Below are positions 33,962 to 45,739 of a stretch of 64,000 bases of DNA, in pieces. Numbering within the stretch: the stretch's first letter is position 1; each line of letters starts with the position of its first letter. A program made the position numbers and the translations under genes. The notes below the pieces were generated by a model, which was not told the origin of the DNA, did not search any database, and worked only from the letters and a program-made list of their open reading frames with translations. The DNA is from Pisaster brevispinus (taxonomy: Eukaryota; Echinodermata; Asteroidea; Forcipulatida; Asteriidae), in contig JAMKCF010000145.1 in assembly GCA_023634235.1 (NCBI GenBank), positions 89,244-153,243 of the forward strand, written 5' to 3'.

Positions 33962-34691
33962 GTAAGAACAGGGTTTTACTGTTAATTTGTCTCCAACTGA
34001 TTTGACTGCTGGAAAAAATGTCTTTGGATTTCAATTATAAGATAGAATCAGAAGCACACTGTATTTGTTAATCTTGTTGGTGAAGACATGGGATCAAAAC
34101 TACAACTGCTTTCCCACAGAAGGTCTGTAGCCAGCCTCTGTCTTTTACACGGATGTTTGCAAGGTAAACGTGCTACCTGTGTGTCCGACCTGGTTCCTCC
34201 TATCAGGATGTTTGAGTGTTAAACCAGGCTTTCTGCTTGTTAATCTTGCTTGGCTGAGATGTAGAACAAAAAGCTATCCAACAGCTTTATTCCATGTACA
34301 TCTCTTTGGAACTCCTTACCTGTTAAATCAACATTTCTCTCCATCCTACAATCTAAACAGATTCCAGACGCAAATCTACCTTTAGCTCCCTGAGTTATTC
34401 TCATATTGAATGTTTTTTGTCTTGTACGTAACCCCCAAAACCAAGAGTGGCTTTAAGCCTTGTTTTGGGCAAACGTGCTTTAAAGTTATAAAAGAAACAC
34501 AAGGTCATAACTTGACAGGTTGAAAGGTCATATCTAACACGCTATAGCAAGCACACATTTTGCTCCACGCGATAAGGTCGTATCTCTTTTAATTGTTTTT
34601 TGCCTACACTTATTGCACTACCAACAACAATTTCAATTGCAACCTGGCTCCACTGACATAGTGAAATCTTTTCTTTTTTTGTGTGTGTTCA

Positions 34692-34855
34692 GATTCAGGA
34701 CGTGATACCCAAGAAGCGTCTGTCTTCTGTAGGGATGCAAATACTTTCACTTGGATCACCGAGGGAAGTGAAGTCATCGCAAAATTCCAAACAGACGACG
34801 AGTAGTGCTTCCAAAGTTGCAGAGAGCTCGAGAGAAAGAGACATTTTCCTGTAAA
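34692..34855 (+). pseudogene. CUB-domain 3' exon (copy A), frame disturbed
   Basis: One frame reads RDTQEASVFCRDANTFTWIT then EGSEVIAKFQTDDE and stops, which continues the CUB motif DFIEI-D...FC. The frame from the acceptor reads IQDVIPKKRLSSVGM and ends SASKVAESSRERDIFL at TAA. The CUB-like half and the C-terminal half are therefore in different frames, and copy B (47823) reads the whole segment in one frame. Copy A looks inactivated. Confidence 0.65.
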
Positions 34856-35789
34856 GTGTTGGACATCAGAGTGGTTGGACGGCAGCTTTTTCCATGTATG
34901 AACTGAATTATGGCTATCAGTACAGGTAGTGGTCAGCCTACTGGTCTTTATTTTTTGTATAGTTTATTATCTGCTTGTCGACCGACCAGGTTCATATTGT
35001 AATATTAATAATAATGTTAATAATTATGTGTATTATTTTAAATGGAATGCATGGGGGTGTTGTCTGCGGTTTGGCTGGTGGGATTCGACTTGGAGGCATA
35101 GGTTTGTGAGTTTGTTGTGTGAATGATGATGATTAGTGGGCCCTGTGTGTTAGGTAACTTATGCCTTCTTGCCCATCCAGTGTCATGCTATATATTCGAT
35201 GTTCTCCAATCACGCACTCATGCATTTGCTTTCTTCGAGATAATAATTATTTGGTAGAGACTGAATATCTAGGAGTTGCCTTCATTTTTATTGACATTTT
35301 ATCGACATACTTGCATTGTATAAGATAATTAAATGTACATGTATGTGTTTTATTGACCGCCTGCACAACTCTCAACAGTTTGTACAGGTGTTTACAGAGA
35401 ATAAATCCCAGCCAGATCCACAGTCAACATCCAAAAGCTGGATATAGCTGTGTAGGGCGTCACTTTAATCTTTCTAATCACTCCATTTCTCTCATGATTT
35501 TACAGGACTTTGAGGCACTAGGAAACCACAAGATTGTTCGTATGAGTAGGGAGAAGCTATGGATAAGGCGTCTTCAGACCATTCAACCCCATGGTCTAAA
35601 CATCCAAGAAGGAAATGTCTAATAACCTTTTGTCTTTGCCTTCTCCTTTTTACCACAGATTCTCCTCTCCAGTCTGCCTCATTCACTAATCAATTACTTT
35701 TGTCTCCCTCTTCCCATCATTTATTTTTTACTTTTTGAGGCTTTGCATGATGAGGTATCAATGTATATACAGTTTGCATTAACACCGTA

Positions 35790-36475
35790 TGTATATCTAC
35801 TAGCTATGTAGATTTGTTCTAATGAACTAGGTCTTGCTTTTTTAACATTTTTTATTCTACTGCCGCAGAGTAGATTTGGAAATCGGAAGACTACTTCGGG
35901 AGACTACTTAGTTCTGAAAAGAACTGTCCAGCTTATTAGCTACTACCTGGGCGGTGGGTAGGAAATTGGCCGGGACTACTACTTTGGCTTCATAGTGAAT
36001 TCGATCGAGGGAACTTCTCAGTATTAACTTCATTGCCGCGGAGTGAGTTCTTAATTGGTCTCAACATTTAGACTAGCTTCCTCTAGTCATCGTCTCCGGA
36101 CAATGACTAGAGCAAGCTAGTCGGTTTCGACTAGCTTGCTCCAGTCATCGTCTCCTAACGATGAGACGATGACTAGAGCAAGCTAGTCGAAACATTGAGA
36201 CCAATTAAGAACTCACTCCGTGGCAGTGAAGTTAATAACGAGAAGTCCCCTCGATCCTATCCACTATGAAGCCAAAGTAGTAGTCCCGGCCAATTTCCTA
36301 CCCTCCGCCCAGGTAGTAGCTAATAAGCTGGACAGTTCTTTTCAGAACTAAGTAGTCTCCCGAAGTAGTCTCCCGATTTCCAAATCTACTCTGCGGCAGT
36401 AGAATAAAAATACAATAAAAAGCAAGACCTAGTTCTTTAAGAACAAATCTACATAGCTAGTAGATATACACACGG
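35790..36475. mobile_element. Penelope-like fold-back element F1
   Basis: The left arm (35795-36100) and right arm (36180-36475) are inverted copies of one another. Each carries GTAGATTTGTTCT, AGGTCTTGCTTTTT, CTACTGCCGC-GAGTAGATTT, AAGAACTGTCCAGCTTATTA, GGTAGGAAATTGGCC, and GAGTTCTTAATTGGTCTCAA. The centre holds several GACTAG-loop-CTAGTC-GAAAC hammerhead-like hairpins in both orientations. No reading frame is left. Copies F2, F3 and the half copy at 59411 share it. Confidence 0.85.
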
Positions 36476-36665
36476 TGATTACTGCAAACCGAATATACAT
36501 CATTTATTTTGTCTTTTGTATTCGTTCCTCTTGTGGTCAAACCAGCCCCTCCCCCACCCCACCCCCTTTTGTTACCCTCCTTTTTGTTCATCCTCCTGCT
36601 TTCTCTGTGTGCTTTCATCTCTAACGTCTATCTCCACTCCACTTTTTATGTTTGTAGTCTTGTCA

Positions 36666-36712
36666 TTTTGCCTTCAAGAAAGACTCTGCTAGGGTCGAAA
36701 CGTCAGGCCACT
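36666..36712 (+). ncRNA. Hammerhead-ribozyme-like motif, degenerate
   Basis: GCCT at 36670 can pair with AGGC at 36705. Between them GACTC-TGCTA-GGGTC forms a 5-bp stem II, then GAAAC and the cleavage-type triplet GTC. The 5' core, which should read CTGANGA, is TTCAAGAAA here, so this copy is probably inactive. The related copy at 50117-50163 has further changes (GAAAC to AAAAC). Self-cleaving motifs of this type are known in Penelope-like retroelements. Confidence 0.5.
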
Positions 36713-36935
36713 ATCTATTTTTGTGTGTGTAGTAGTTTTTCCATGATTTTTAGAGCCAATTTGTAATAAGTTTTTTGCTGAGAATTTTTTATTCATGCTC
36801 ATTTGTATTTAGAACAACTTAAGTGTGAGGGACTGTTTATGTATAATTTTCTTGTGTATGAATCTCACAAGTAAGTCAAATTGTGAGTTTGAGGTGCATA
36901 TATAGTTTAAAGGTGTAAATCAATGAAAATCATGG

Positions 36936-37325
36936 TTGATATTTTTTGACAATTTGCTTGATTCAGCCATGGTTTCTTATTTTCCCTTGAAAAGCTACAA
37001 GAGCCGTGTTAATGACAAGCCTTGGCTTACACCTCACATAAATGTTTTTGACCGTCAAATTATGTTGGGTAATAGTTATTATTGGTATGACTCTGCTCTT
37101 TCATCGCTTAGCCTTGACTCTTTGGCTGGTAGGAGAGAGGCACACTGCAGGCGTTTTGCTAATGAACTTGCTAATAACCCTCACACTAAAGACCTCCTTC
37201 CCCCTACCAGGCATGAGAGTCATGGTCGAAATCTCCGAAATAGGCATCATGTTTCAACCATCCCCACCAGATCCAGTCGTTTTAAAAATAGCCCTGTTCC
37301 TTATTTCATAGGTTTAATTAATTCT
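36936..37325 (+). mobile_element. Non-LTR retrotransposon, internally deleted
   Basis: A single open frame joins two regions that are normally far apart. The start, SYFPLKSYKSRVNDKPWLTP and HINVFDRQ, resembles the linker that follows the endonuclease of CR1/L2-type elements. The end, LPPTRHESHGRNLRNRHHVS then RFKNSPVPYFIGLINS and a stop, resembles the C-terminus after the reverse transcriptase. The endonuclease, the catalytic YxDD core and the thumb are all missing. A 3' UTR with AATAAATTTT follows to about 37640. Confidence 0.65.
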
Positions 37326-37659
37326 TAATTATTTCTCCATTTTATTGTGTGTGGTGGTCTGAGTGAGGTTCTTATTTAATTTTATGTTTTATTGAAACAT
37401 TTATGTCCCTGTTAATTATTCCATTTCCCTTTTAAACTACAGTGAGGTGTTTCTTTTGTTTATGTGGTTCTGTTTTTGTTTTAAAGGCGAGTGTGCAATC
37501 TGTTTTTCTTATCTATTTTTTTCTATTTAGGTGTCCTTAAAAAAAAAGTATGTTTTATCGATTTTTTACTATTGTAATGACTCTGTAATTTGACCTTAAA
37601 GTCACGAAGTTTGTCAATTTTAATAAATTTTAAAATCTTAATCATATATAAATGTCATT

Positions 37660-38390
37660 TTCATAAATCCTTTCTAGGTCACACTTGTTTGTTTTTATGG
37701 ACCACTCGGGTCGCATGGTCGTAAAGTAGGGAACCCAAGTGCGTCCTCAATGTTCAATTGTCTCCTCCAACTTGGTTGTTAGAATATTTATAGTGAAAAG
37801 TTAAGTTTGAAGTCTCGACCTTTAGGCTCATTCTCTTTTTCGTTTTAGCTTTAAGCAAGAGAGATCAAGAGCACATTTATTTTCTCACGTTATTTTTCTT
37901 TATTTTGTACGAAGCATGACTCTGGCCATGCTCCAAATGCATTTCAGTAGGGAGGGATAGGGTCATAGAGCTATTTGTGAGTATCTGTATCAAAACATAA
38001 TTTTATTCCAGAAATAATTTGTTAATAGAAGGCCGGCCTCCTTCCCTTGTCTCTACATTAACTGTTAATTAAGTGAGGAGGGTCCTCATAAATTCCTTCA
38101 TCTCTGCCAATTGCTTTGTTTTGCTTTATTAATTGACTTTATATTTATAATATTGTATTTTGTTATGTTCCCTTTGGGGGAGAATTACAAGATGAGCGAG
38201 TACCTGCATTTCTGTTTCCATTTTGGAGTAATTTGTTTGTTTCTGAGTTTAGCGGGTAGTCCGCTCCCCTTCTGGCAGATAGGGATGAGCTCTTACAATA
38301 CGTTGAGCCACTTTTTATAGCTCTTACATCCTTTTAAAGATTCTTTTGCAAAAAAGTATAGTCCCTGCATAAATAGGCAAAGAGTAAAAA
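37660..38390. other. No gene recognised
   Basis: AT-rich sequence with no exon signature, following the LINE 3' end. Confidence 0.4.
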
Positions 38391-38394
38391 TGGC

Positions 38395-39260
38395 ATCTGA
38401 AAAACTGTGGTTAATTAACCACTAATTAGTGAGCCAAATTAGCCAGCTTCTATTCATAATGAAGGGTACAAATTCTTTTCAGAAAGGTAGTTGACCTCGA
38501 AAGCACAGGCATTATAAATGGAAATGGTGTCTGTATATAGTTGTGGCTATTTTTGAGCTGCCTTATTTGGTTCACTAATTAGTGGTTAAATACAGTTTTA
38601 CAGAAGCTATTTTCCATCTATAGCAGGTACAATGCACATGCGGTTGAGTAAAACTACCTTAAAAAAAAATTTGTATCCTTCATTATCAGTAAAAAAAAAA
38701 TAGCCCAGGATCTTGAAGACTGTTATAACCTGGACACACCACTTTTTTGAAGTAGCTTAATTGGTCCAGTAATTAGTGGTTAATTAAGTACAGTTATACA
38801 GACGCCATTCTCCATCTATAACACGCAAAATGGCCCATGCACTTTAATTAGTCAACTGCCTCTTTGAACTGCTGGTTCAATCTGAGTTCGATCGGAGACT
38901 AACAATATTCAAACTGCTCAAAATGCTCTGACATGAATTCTGTACTAAGACAAGTGGGTGCTCTGAAGCAGCCAGTTCAATCTCATTAAACGAGTGTTAC
39001 ACTGGGCACCACATTTTGGAGTTAATTAACCACATCTACGCAGATGTCATTTGCGTCTCACGTACATTTGCCTTATGCGGTTGAGTAATAACTACCTCTA
39101 AGAATGTACTCTTCGTTATTAGTAAAAGTGTAAGTTTAATCCCAGAATCTTTGAGCTGGCAAATTTGGTCCATTGATAAGTGGTTAGTATCACAGTTACA
39201 TACGCCATTTTCCATCCATAACACGCACAATTACATAACGCGGTTGAGTAAACTACTTTT
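38395..39260. repeat. Tandem-like repeat of about 180-250 bp, four diverged units
   Basis: Each unit carries words such as AATTAACCACTAATTAGTG or its inverse, CGCCATTTTCCATCTATAAC, ATGCGGTTGAGTAA and ACTACCT. Units lie near 38400, 38560, 38755 and 39165. A relative is at 51950-52100 with AATTAACCACTGATTAGAGG. Confidence 0.65.
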
Positions 39261-39950
39261 CGATATTTTATACTTTATTGAAAACAAACACAGATGGATG
39301 CGTTCATACAAACATGTTTAAAAGGTACGACAAGTGGTTAAGAAAAATATTAATTGTTGGGAAAAAATATTGATGTTAGTATAAAATTTATTATTATTAT
39401 TCCAACGAAAAACTACAAAAAGGAAAACAACTTTTTGATAAGTTCAGAAGTCCCCACCATGGCAACAGTGAGAAAGAAACCCGCTCTGTGACTATCAATG
39501 CAAGAGTAGTTCAATTTCAACACTTCCAATTTAATTTGTTAATTTAATTAACGTAAAGGTTGCCGATTACAAATTTAAGATTGACAACATATTTTCATCT
39601 GCAAAAAAACTATTATTAGTTCTTGAATGACGAAAGTGGTTAAATTTACCTTTGTGTAAACGATATGCAGTTTTCAGATTACGACAACATGCAAATTATT
39701 TTACTTTTACTTATTTAATCTTAATTACTGAACTCAGAAAAGTTGAAAGATCAAGGATGACTAGTTTCTCAAATGTTTGAAGTACCCCCCCCCCCCTTCA
39801 TTTGCACTTACTTTGATGACGTTGCTGACGTCGCATTCAAGTGACGTAATTTTTACTTGTCATGTAGCTTATTTTATTGTACAGCGCCCTCACAGCGTTT
39901 GGAATTTTCGCGGGGTTTCTCCAGCATTATTTTGCTTTACGAAGACAAGA

Positions 39951-40057
39951 TGACACCTCGGGTTTCTGGCTACGTTTTTGCTGTTTTTCTTTTTCATTTT
40001 GAATGCAGCCTTCGAATGATTGAAGATGTAGGCACTGCATGTGTGCGAATGTTCAGG
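39951..40057 (+). CDS. Candidate first exon with signal peptide
   Basis: From ATG at 39951 the frame reads MTPRVSGYVFAVFLFHFECS then LRMIEDVGTACVRMFR at a CAG/GTAAAT donor. The hydrophobic GYVFAVFLFHF core with a preceding arginine is signal-peptide-like. It could be the 5' exon of the CUB-domain gene whose 3' exons lie at 46637-47962 on the same strand; that link is a guess. The upstream sequence has no clear TATA element. Confidence 0.35.
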
Positions 40058-40431
40058 TAAATATCACTTTATTCTACTCTTATTCTACGGTTTATCATGT
40101 TCGTTTGTGCAGTTAGGTTTGTTTCTCTACGATCATTACAACTTTTGGGAGAAAACAAAGACTAAACAATGACGGCAGCAAACGTTTGTCAGTGAAGACA
40201 GTGGCGAGAATGCTAATATTAGTCAAGTCGGGAGCACTCATTCTGGTTTAGTCTGGTTTGGAAATTATGTCTGCAGCACAGAATAATCTAACTTTATTCA
40301 TCTCTATCATCATCTATGAATTCCAGTTCTCAGAGACATTTTGTGAACTAAATCAACACTCCCAACAGTTCAGTTTTCGGTAGGTTTCTTCTGATCTCTG
40401 ACTCTGCTCTGGTCAGTCCCTCCTGCTACCA

Positions 40432-42905
40432 ATTGTCCACTTGCCGCTTGTGTGCATTTACCATTCTACATTGACTTGCCACAGTCCTATAGAAAAGTTA
40501 TACTTACAAAATCTGTGTCTGCAGTTTCTTCCCAGAACTTAATTATTTCCAAACTTTTTATATGTGTTTTTTTTAATTGTCTTTGTCCAGTAGGCACAGC
40601 TATTTCTTCATGAGTTTGTGCTGTCTGTGTCAGCTCTTCATCCCACGGCTCATGAAAAGGTACAAATTTTATAAGACCTTTGGACTGGTTTGGTCATTAG
40701 TTTACTGGCCAGACTCTAAAATTATTGGCCTCGAGTCTGCGTTTCAACTCATAATGATGGCCTTTGCTCCTGCAGGGTTTTGACGTTGCTTACCACTCGT
40801 CAGAGTTTAGTGTGTGAGAGCTGAATTTAATTTCCGAATAGACACTTTCATCTGTGTCTAGCTGTTTGTTGGAGGTGAATTTGCCTCGCAATCCAGCTAA
40901 TATACATTGTCAAAGAACTGTTTTGTTGCCATCTTTAGAGCAGCCAACTCTCCCTGTTTCTGCAGATAGTTCCCTGAAAATAAATTCATCTTTCCATGTT
41001 CAGATAAACAAATTTGAAAATCTCCCCAATTATTGTAGGTTTTCCGCCATGTTCTTCATATCGCCCAGATTATTGTAGAAAATTTCCTTGACTGCAAGAT
41101 GAAAATGTTGGCAGCTTGACCTAGAGTGGATGTTCGCGTATAAGATCTTCTCTTGAAATCGTACACTTCCGAACTCAATTCTTGAAGCTTGTTAAACCCT
41201 ATCAATATTTGAAGTTTATTGATAATTTCCTAAATGAATCAAGTCTTATATTAGTGGGATCTTGTTTGAATTCTTGATTGCACCTGAGAAAGTTCAGGCT
41301 TTTTGAGTTTTTTGACATTCACTTATAGTTTGAAGACTTTCAGATCATAACATATGCAGGCGACGCAGGCTAATGGAACCACATTTAAAGTGTCCTTTTG
41401 TGTTGTTATGATAACAAACCCAGTCTGTTCTGTGAGGTCTGCATCACTGGACTGCTAGGCCACAACACTCCACTAATTATTGTAGAACAGAACAAGGGAT
41501 GAATGCATAGTCAGATTATGGGTCAGGCTCATTCCAGATTGGATTTCGAGCAGCGAAGGCAAACTTATAATTTCAAAATCCGTTGGAGTTAAGTGACCAA
41601 GTGTAATAAAAACTTGATTTGGTCAGACGTCGTCACTGATCTCTGGTCAGTCCCTCCTGCTACCAATTGTCCACTTGCCACTTGTGTGTGCATATACCAT
41701 TCTATCTTGACTTGCCACAGTCCTAAACAAAAAAGTTACTCTTACAAAATCTGTATCTGCAGTTTCTTCCCAGAACTTAATTATTTCCAAACTTTTCATA
41801 TGTGTTCTTTTGAATTGTCTTTGTCCAGTAGGCACAGCTATTTCTTCATGGGTTTGTGCTGTCTGTGTCGGCTCTTCATCCCACGACTCATGAAAAGGTA
41901 CAATTGAGTATTATTAAAGGTATAATACAGGATTGGTAGATCTGGTAGAAGAGAGAGTTTCTGACCTAAATCAACAGTTCAGTTTTCAGGAGGTTTCTTC
42001 TTCCCCATATTTTTTTCTGACGGTAGTCAGCTTGAAAAGCCCTATGGAATTCGCCCCTTGTTCCAGGGCTTGAATTTATTGGGGAAATCCACAAGAATGC
42101 AGGGCTTGCATGTTGCTTAAAATATGCACTGGACAAGAATTTCTGTTACAAGACCAGAAATAAAGAGAGAAATCCATTATCTACTCAGTTTAACATGTAA
42201 ACTTGTTTTATCTGAACAAGCACTGACACAAGAGTGATTTCATTTGTCTGCAGTTTCTTCCCTATTTCAAACTTTTTATATGTGTTCTTTTGAATTGTCT
42301 TTGTCCAGTAGGCACAGCTATTTCTTCATGAGTTTGTGCTGTCTGTGTCGCCTCTTCATCCCACGGCTCATGAAAAGGTACAAATTTTATAAGACCTTTG
42401 GACTGGTCTGGTCATTAGTTTACTGGCCAGACTCTAAAATTACTAGCCTCGAGTCTGCGTTTCAACTCGAAATGATGGCCTTTGCTCCTGCAGGGTTCTG
42501 ATGTTGCTTGCCACTTGTCAGAATATAGTGTGTGAGAGCTGAATTTAATTTCCAAATAGACACTTTCATCTATGTCTAGCTGTTTGTTGGAGGTGAATTT
42601 GCCTCGCAATTCAGCTCGTACACATTGTCAAAGAACTGTTTTTTTTGCCATCACTAGAGCAGCCAACTCTCCCTGTTTCTGCGGATAGTTCCCTAAAAAT
42701 AAATCCATCTTTCCATGTTCAGATAAACAAATTTGAAAATCTCCCCAATTATTTTAGGTTTCCCCCCCTGTTCTTCATATCACCCAGATTATTGTAGAAA
42801 ATTTCCTTGACTGCAAGATGAAAATGTTGGCAGCTTGACCTTTTAGAGTGGTTGTTCGCGTAAAAGATCTTCTCTTAAAATTGTACACTTCGTAACTAAA
42901 TTATA
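40432..42905. repeat. Direct repeats of a non-coding block, three copies
   Basis: The block with TCTGCAGTTTCTTCCCAGAA, TCTTTGTCCAGTAGGCACAG and CATCCCACGGCTCATGAAAA occurs at 40432-41160, 41640-41905 (shorter) and 42244-42905. In the first and third copies it continues through AGACCTTTGGACTGG, TTGGAGGTGAATTTGCCTCG and CCTTGACTGCAAGATGAAAA. The small open frames it creates (SLSSRHSYFFMSLCCLCQLF) are repeat by-products, though one may derive from an exon. Confidence 0.85.
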
Positions 42906-42957
42906 TTTTCAGCATGTAAATACCTTGTCCTTTTTTGTTGTTATACCAACCATTTTC

Positions 42958-43065
42958 AGATTGGAGTGTGGAGTTCGGAGGTTGGAGTTTGGGGTTTGCA
43001 GTTTGGAGTTTGGAAATTGGAGATTTGAGGTTGGTGTTTGGAGATTGGGGCATCTGGTTGATAGC
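42958..43065 (+). repeat. Short TTGGAG-type repeat next to the minisatellite
   Basis: A run of GGAGTTTGGGGTTTGCAGTT-like words forms a degenerate 7-to-14-base repeat that directly abuts the 12-bp array. On the minus strand it continues the open frame of the array as a proline/glutamine-rich stretch (TPNCKPQTPTSELHTPI) to a stop. Confidence 0.8.
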
Positions 43066-43068
43066 TTC

Positions 43069-45668
43069 CAGTTGTAGTCTCAGTTGTAGTCGCATTTGTA
43101 GTCTCAGTTGTAGTCTCAGATGTAGTCTCAGTTGTAGTCTCAGTTGTAGTCTCAGTTGTAGTCTCAGTTGTAGTCTCAGTTGTAGTCTCAGTTGTAGTCT
43201 CAGTTGTAGTCTCAGATGTAGTCTCAGATGTAGTCTCAGATGTAGTCTCAGATGTAGTCTCAGATGTAGTCTCAGATGTAGTCTCAGATGTAGTCTCAGA
43301 TGTAGTCTCAGATGTAGTCTCAGATGTAGTCTCAGTTGTAGTCTCAGTTGTAGTCTCAGTTGTAGTCTCAGTTGTAGTCTCAGTTGTAGTCTCAGTTGTA
43401 GTCTCAGTTGTAGTCTCAGTTGTAGTCTCAGTTGTAGTCTCAGTTGTAGTCTCAGTTGTAGTCTCAGTTGTAGTCTCAGTTGTAGTCTCAGTTGTAGTCT
43501 CAGTTGTAGTCTCAGTTGTAGTCTCAGTTGTAGTCTCAGTTGTAGTCTCAGTTGTAGTCTCAGTTGTAGTCTCAGTTGTAGTCTCAGTTGTAGTCTCAGT
43601 TGTAGTCTCAGTTGTAGTCTCAGTTGTAGTCTCAGTTGTAGTCTCAGTTGTAGTCTCAGTTGTAGTCTCAGTTGTAGTCTCAGTTGTAGTCTCAGTTGTA
43701 GTCTCAGTTGTAGTCTCAGTTGTAGTCTCAGTTGTAGTCTCAGTTGTAGTCTCAGTTGTAGTCTCAGTTGTAGTCTCAGTTGTAGTCTCAGTTGTAGTCT
43801 CAGTTGTAGTCTCAGTTGTAGTCTCAGTTGTAGTCTCAGTTGTAGTCTCAGTTGTAGTCTCAGTTGTAGTCTCAGTTGTAGTCTCAGTTGTAGTCTCAGT
43901 TGTAGTCTCAGTTGTAGTCTCAGTTGTAGTCTCAGTTGTAGTCTCAGTTGTAGTCTCAGTTGTAGTCTCAGTTGTAGTCTCAGTTGTAGTCTCAGTTGTA
44001 GTCTCAGTTGTAGTCTCAGTTGTAGTCTCAGTTGTAGTCTCAGTTGTAGTCTCAGTTGTAGTCTCAGTTGTAGTCTCAGTTGTAGTCTCAGTTGTAGTCT
44101 CAGTTGTAGTCTCAGTTGTAGTCTCAGTTGTAGTCTCAGTTGTAGTCTCAGTTGTAGTCTCAGTTGTAGTCTCAGTTGTAGTCTCAGTTGTAGTCTCAGT
44201 TGTAGTCTCAGTTGTAGTCTCAGTTGTAGTCTCAGTTGTAGTCTCAGTTGTAGTCTCAGTTGTAGTCTCAGTTGTAGTCTCAGTTGTAGTCTCAGTTGTA
44301 GTCTCAGTTGTAGTCTCAGTTGTAGTCTCAGTTGTAGTCTCAGTTGTAGTCTCAGTTGTAGTCTCAGTTGTAGTCTCAGTTGTAGTCTCAGTTGTAGTCT
44401 CAGTTGTAGTCTCAGTTGTAGTCTCAGTTGTAGTCTCAGTTGTAGTCTCAGTTGTAGTCTCAGTTGTAGTCTCAGTTGTAGTCTCAGTTGTAGTCTCAGT
44501 TGTAGCCTCAGTTGTAGCCTCAGTTGTAGCCTCAGTTGTAGCCTCAGTTGTAGCCTCAGTTGTAGTCTCAGTTGTAGTCTCAGTTGTAGTCTCAGTTGTA
44601 GTCTCAGTTGTAGTCTCAGTTGTAGTCTCAGTTGTAGTCTCAGTTGTAGTCTCAGTTGTAGTCTCAGTTGTAGTCTCAGTTGTAGTCTCAGTTGTAGTCT
44701 CAGTTGTAGTCTCAGTTGTAGTCTCAGTTGTAGTCTCAGTTGTAGTCTCAGTTGTAGTCTCAGTTGTAGTCTCAGTTGTAGCCTCAGTTGTAGCCTCAGT
44801 TGTAGCCTCAGTTGTAGCCTCAGTTGTAGCCTCAGTTGTAGCCTCAGTTGTAGCCTCAGTTGTAGCCTCAGTTGTAGCCTCAGTTGTAGCCTCAGTTGTA
44901 GCCTCAGTTGTAGCCTCAGATGTAGCCTCAGATGTAGCCTCAGATGTAGCCTCAGATGTAGCCTCAGATGTAGCCTCAGATGTAGCCTCAGATGTAGCCT
45001 CAGATGTAGCCTCAGATGTAGCCTCAGATGTAGCCTCAGATGTAGCCTCAGTTGTAGCCTCAGTTGTAGCCTCAGTTGTAGCCTCAGTTGTAGCCTCAGT
45101 TGTAGCCTCAGTTGTAGCCTCAGTTGTAGCCTCAGTTGTAGCCTCAGTTGTAGCCTCAGTTGTAGCCTCAGTTGTAGCCTCAGATGTAGCCTCAGTTGTA
45201 GCCTCAGTTGTAGCCTCAGTTGTAGCCTCAGTTGTAGCCTCAGTTGTAGCCTCAGTTGTAGCCTCAGTTGTAGCCTCAGATGTAGCCTCAGATGTAGCCT
45301 CAGATGTAGCCTCAGATGTAGCCTCAGTTGTAGCCTCAGTTGTAGCCTCAGTTGTAGTCTCAGTTGTAGTCTCAGTTGTAGTCTCAGTTGTAGTCTCAGT
45401 TGTAGTCTCAGTTGTAGTCTCAGTTGTAGTCTCAGATGTAGTCTCAGATGTAGTCTCAGATGTAGTCTCAGATGTAGTCTCAGTTGTAGTCTCAGTTGTA
45501 GTCTCAGTTGTAGTCTCAGTTGTAGTCTCAGTTGTAGTCTCAGTTGTAGTCTCAGTTGTAGTCTCAGTTGTAGTCTCAGTTGTAGTCTCAGTTGTAGTCT
45601 CAGTTGTAGTCTCAGTTGTAGTCTCAGTTGTAGTCTCAGTTGTAGTCTCAGTTGTAGTCTCAGTTTTT
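43069..45668. repeat. 12-bp minisatellite, about 217 units
   Basis: The unit AGTTGTAGTCTC has two variable sites: T/A (AGTTG or AGATG) and T/C (AGTCTC or AGCCTC). The A and C variants occur in blocks: AGATG at about 43213-43330, 44919-45050, 45277-45320 and 45433-45480; AGCCTC at about 44505-44564 and 44780-45350. Because 12 is a multiple of 3, both strands stay open: plus reads CSLS or VVVS, minus reads TTTE/ATTE or RLQL. No flanking evidence makes any of these a real protein. Confidence 0.97.
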
Positions 45669-45739
45669 AGTTTCTAGTTCAACCAAAAGCCTGCCTACAC
45701 TTCCTCTCCTCCAAGCAGACTGCAGCTGTCAGATCCTCT

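Larger units (their letters stand above)
34161..36800. repeat. Duplicated block, copy A
   Basis: Matches 47311-50245 in order, from GTGTGTCCGACCTGGTTCC through the CUB exon at 34692, the TATCTGCTTGTCG...GACCAGG 3' flank, the fold-back element and the CGTCAGGCCACTA motif. The copies differ by frequent substitutions and indels, so this duplication is clearly older than that at the window ends. Confidence 0.9.

Noticed and set aside
43069..45668. CRISPR-like array
   Set aside because: Units are contiguous without spacers, and the genome is eukaryotic.
42935..45670. A 911-codon plus-strand cysteine/serine/leucine-rich protein
   Set aside because: It is the translation of a 12-bp minisatellite. 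The length follows from the repeat being a multiple of 3, and no promoter, exon or conserved domain supports it.
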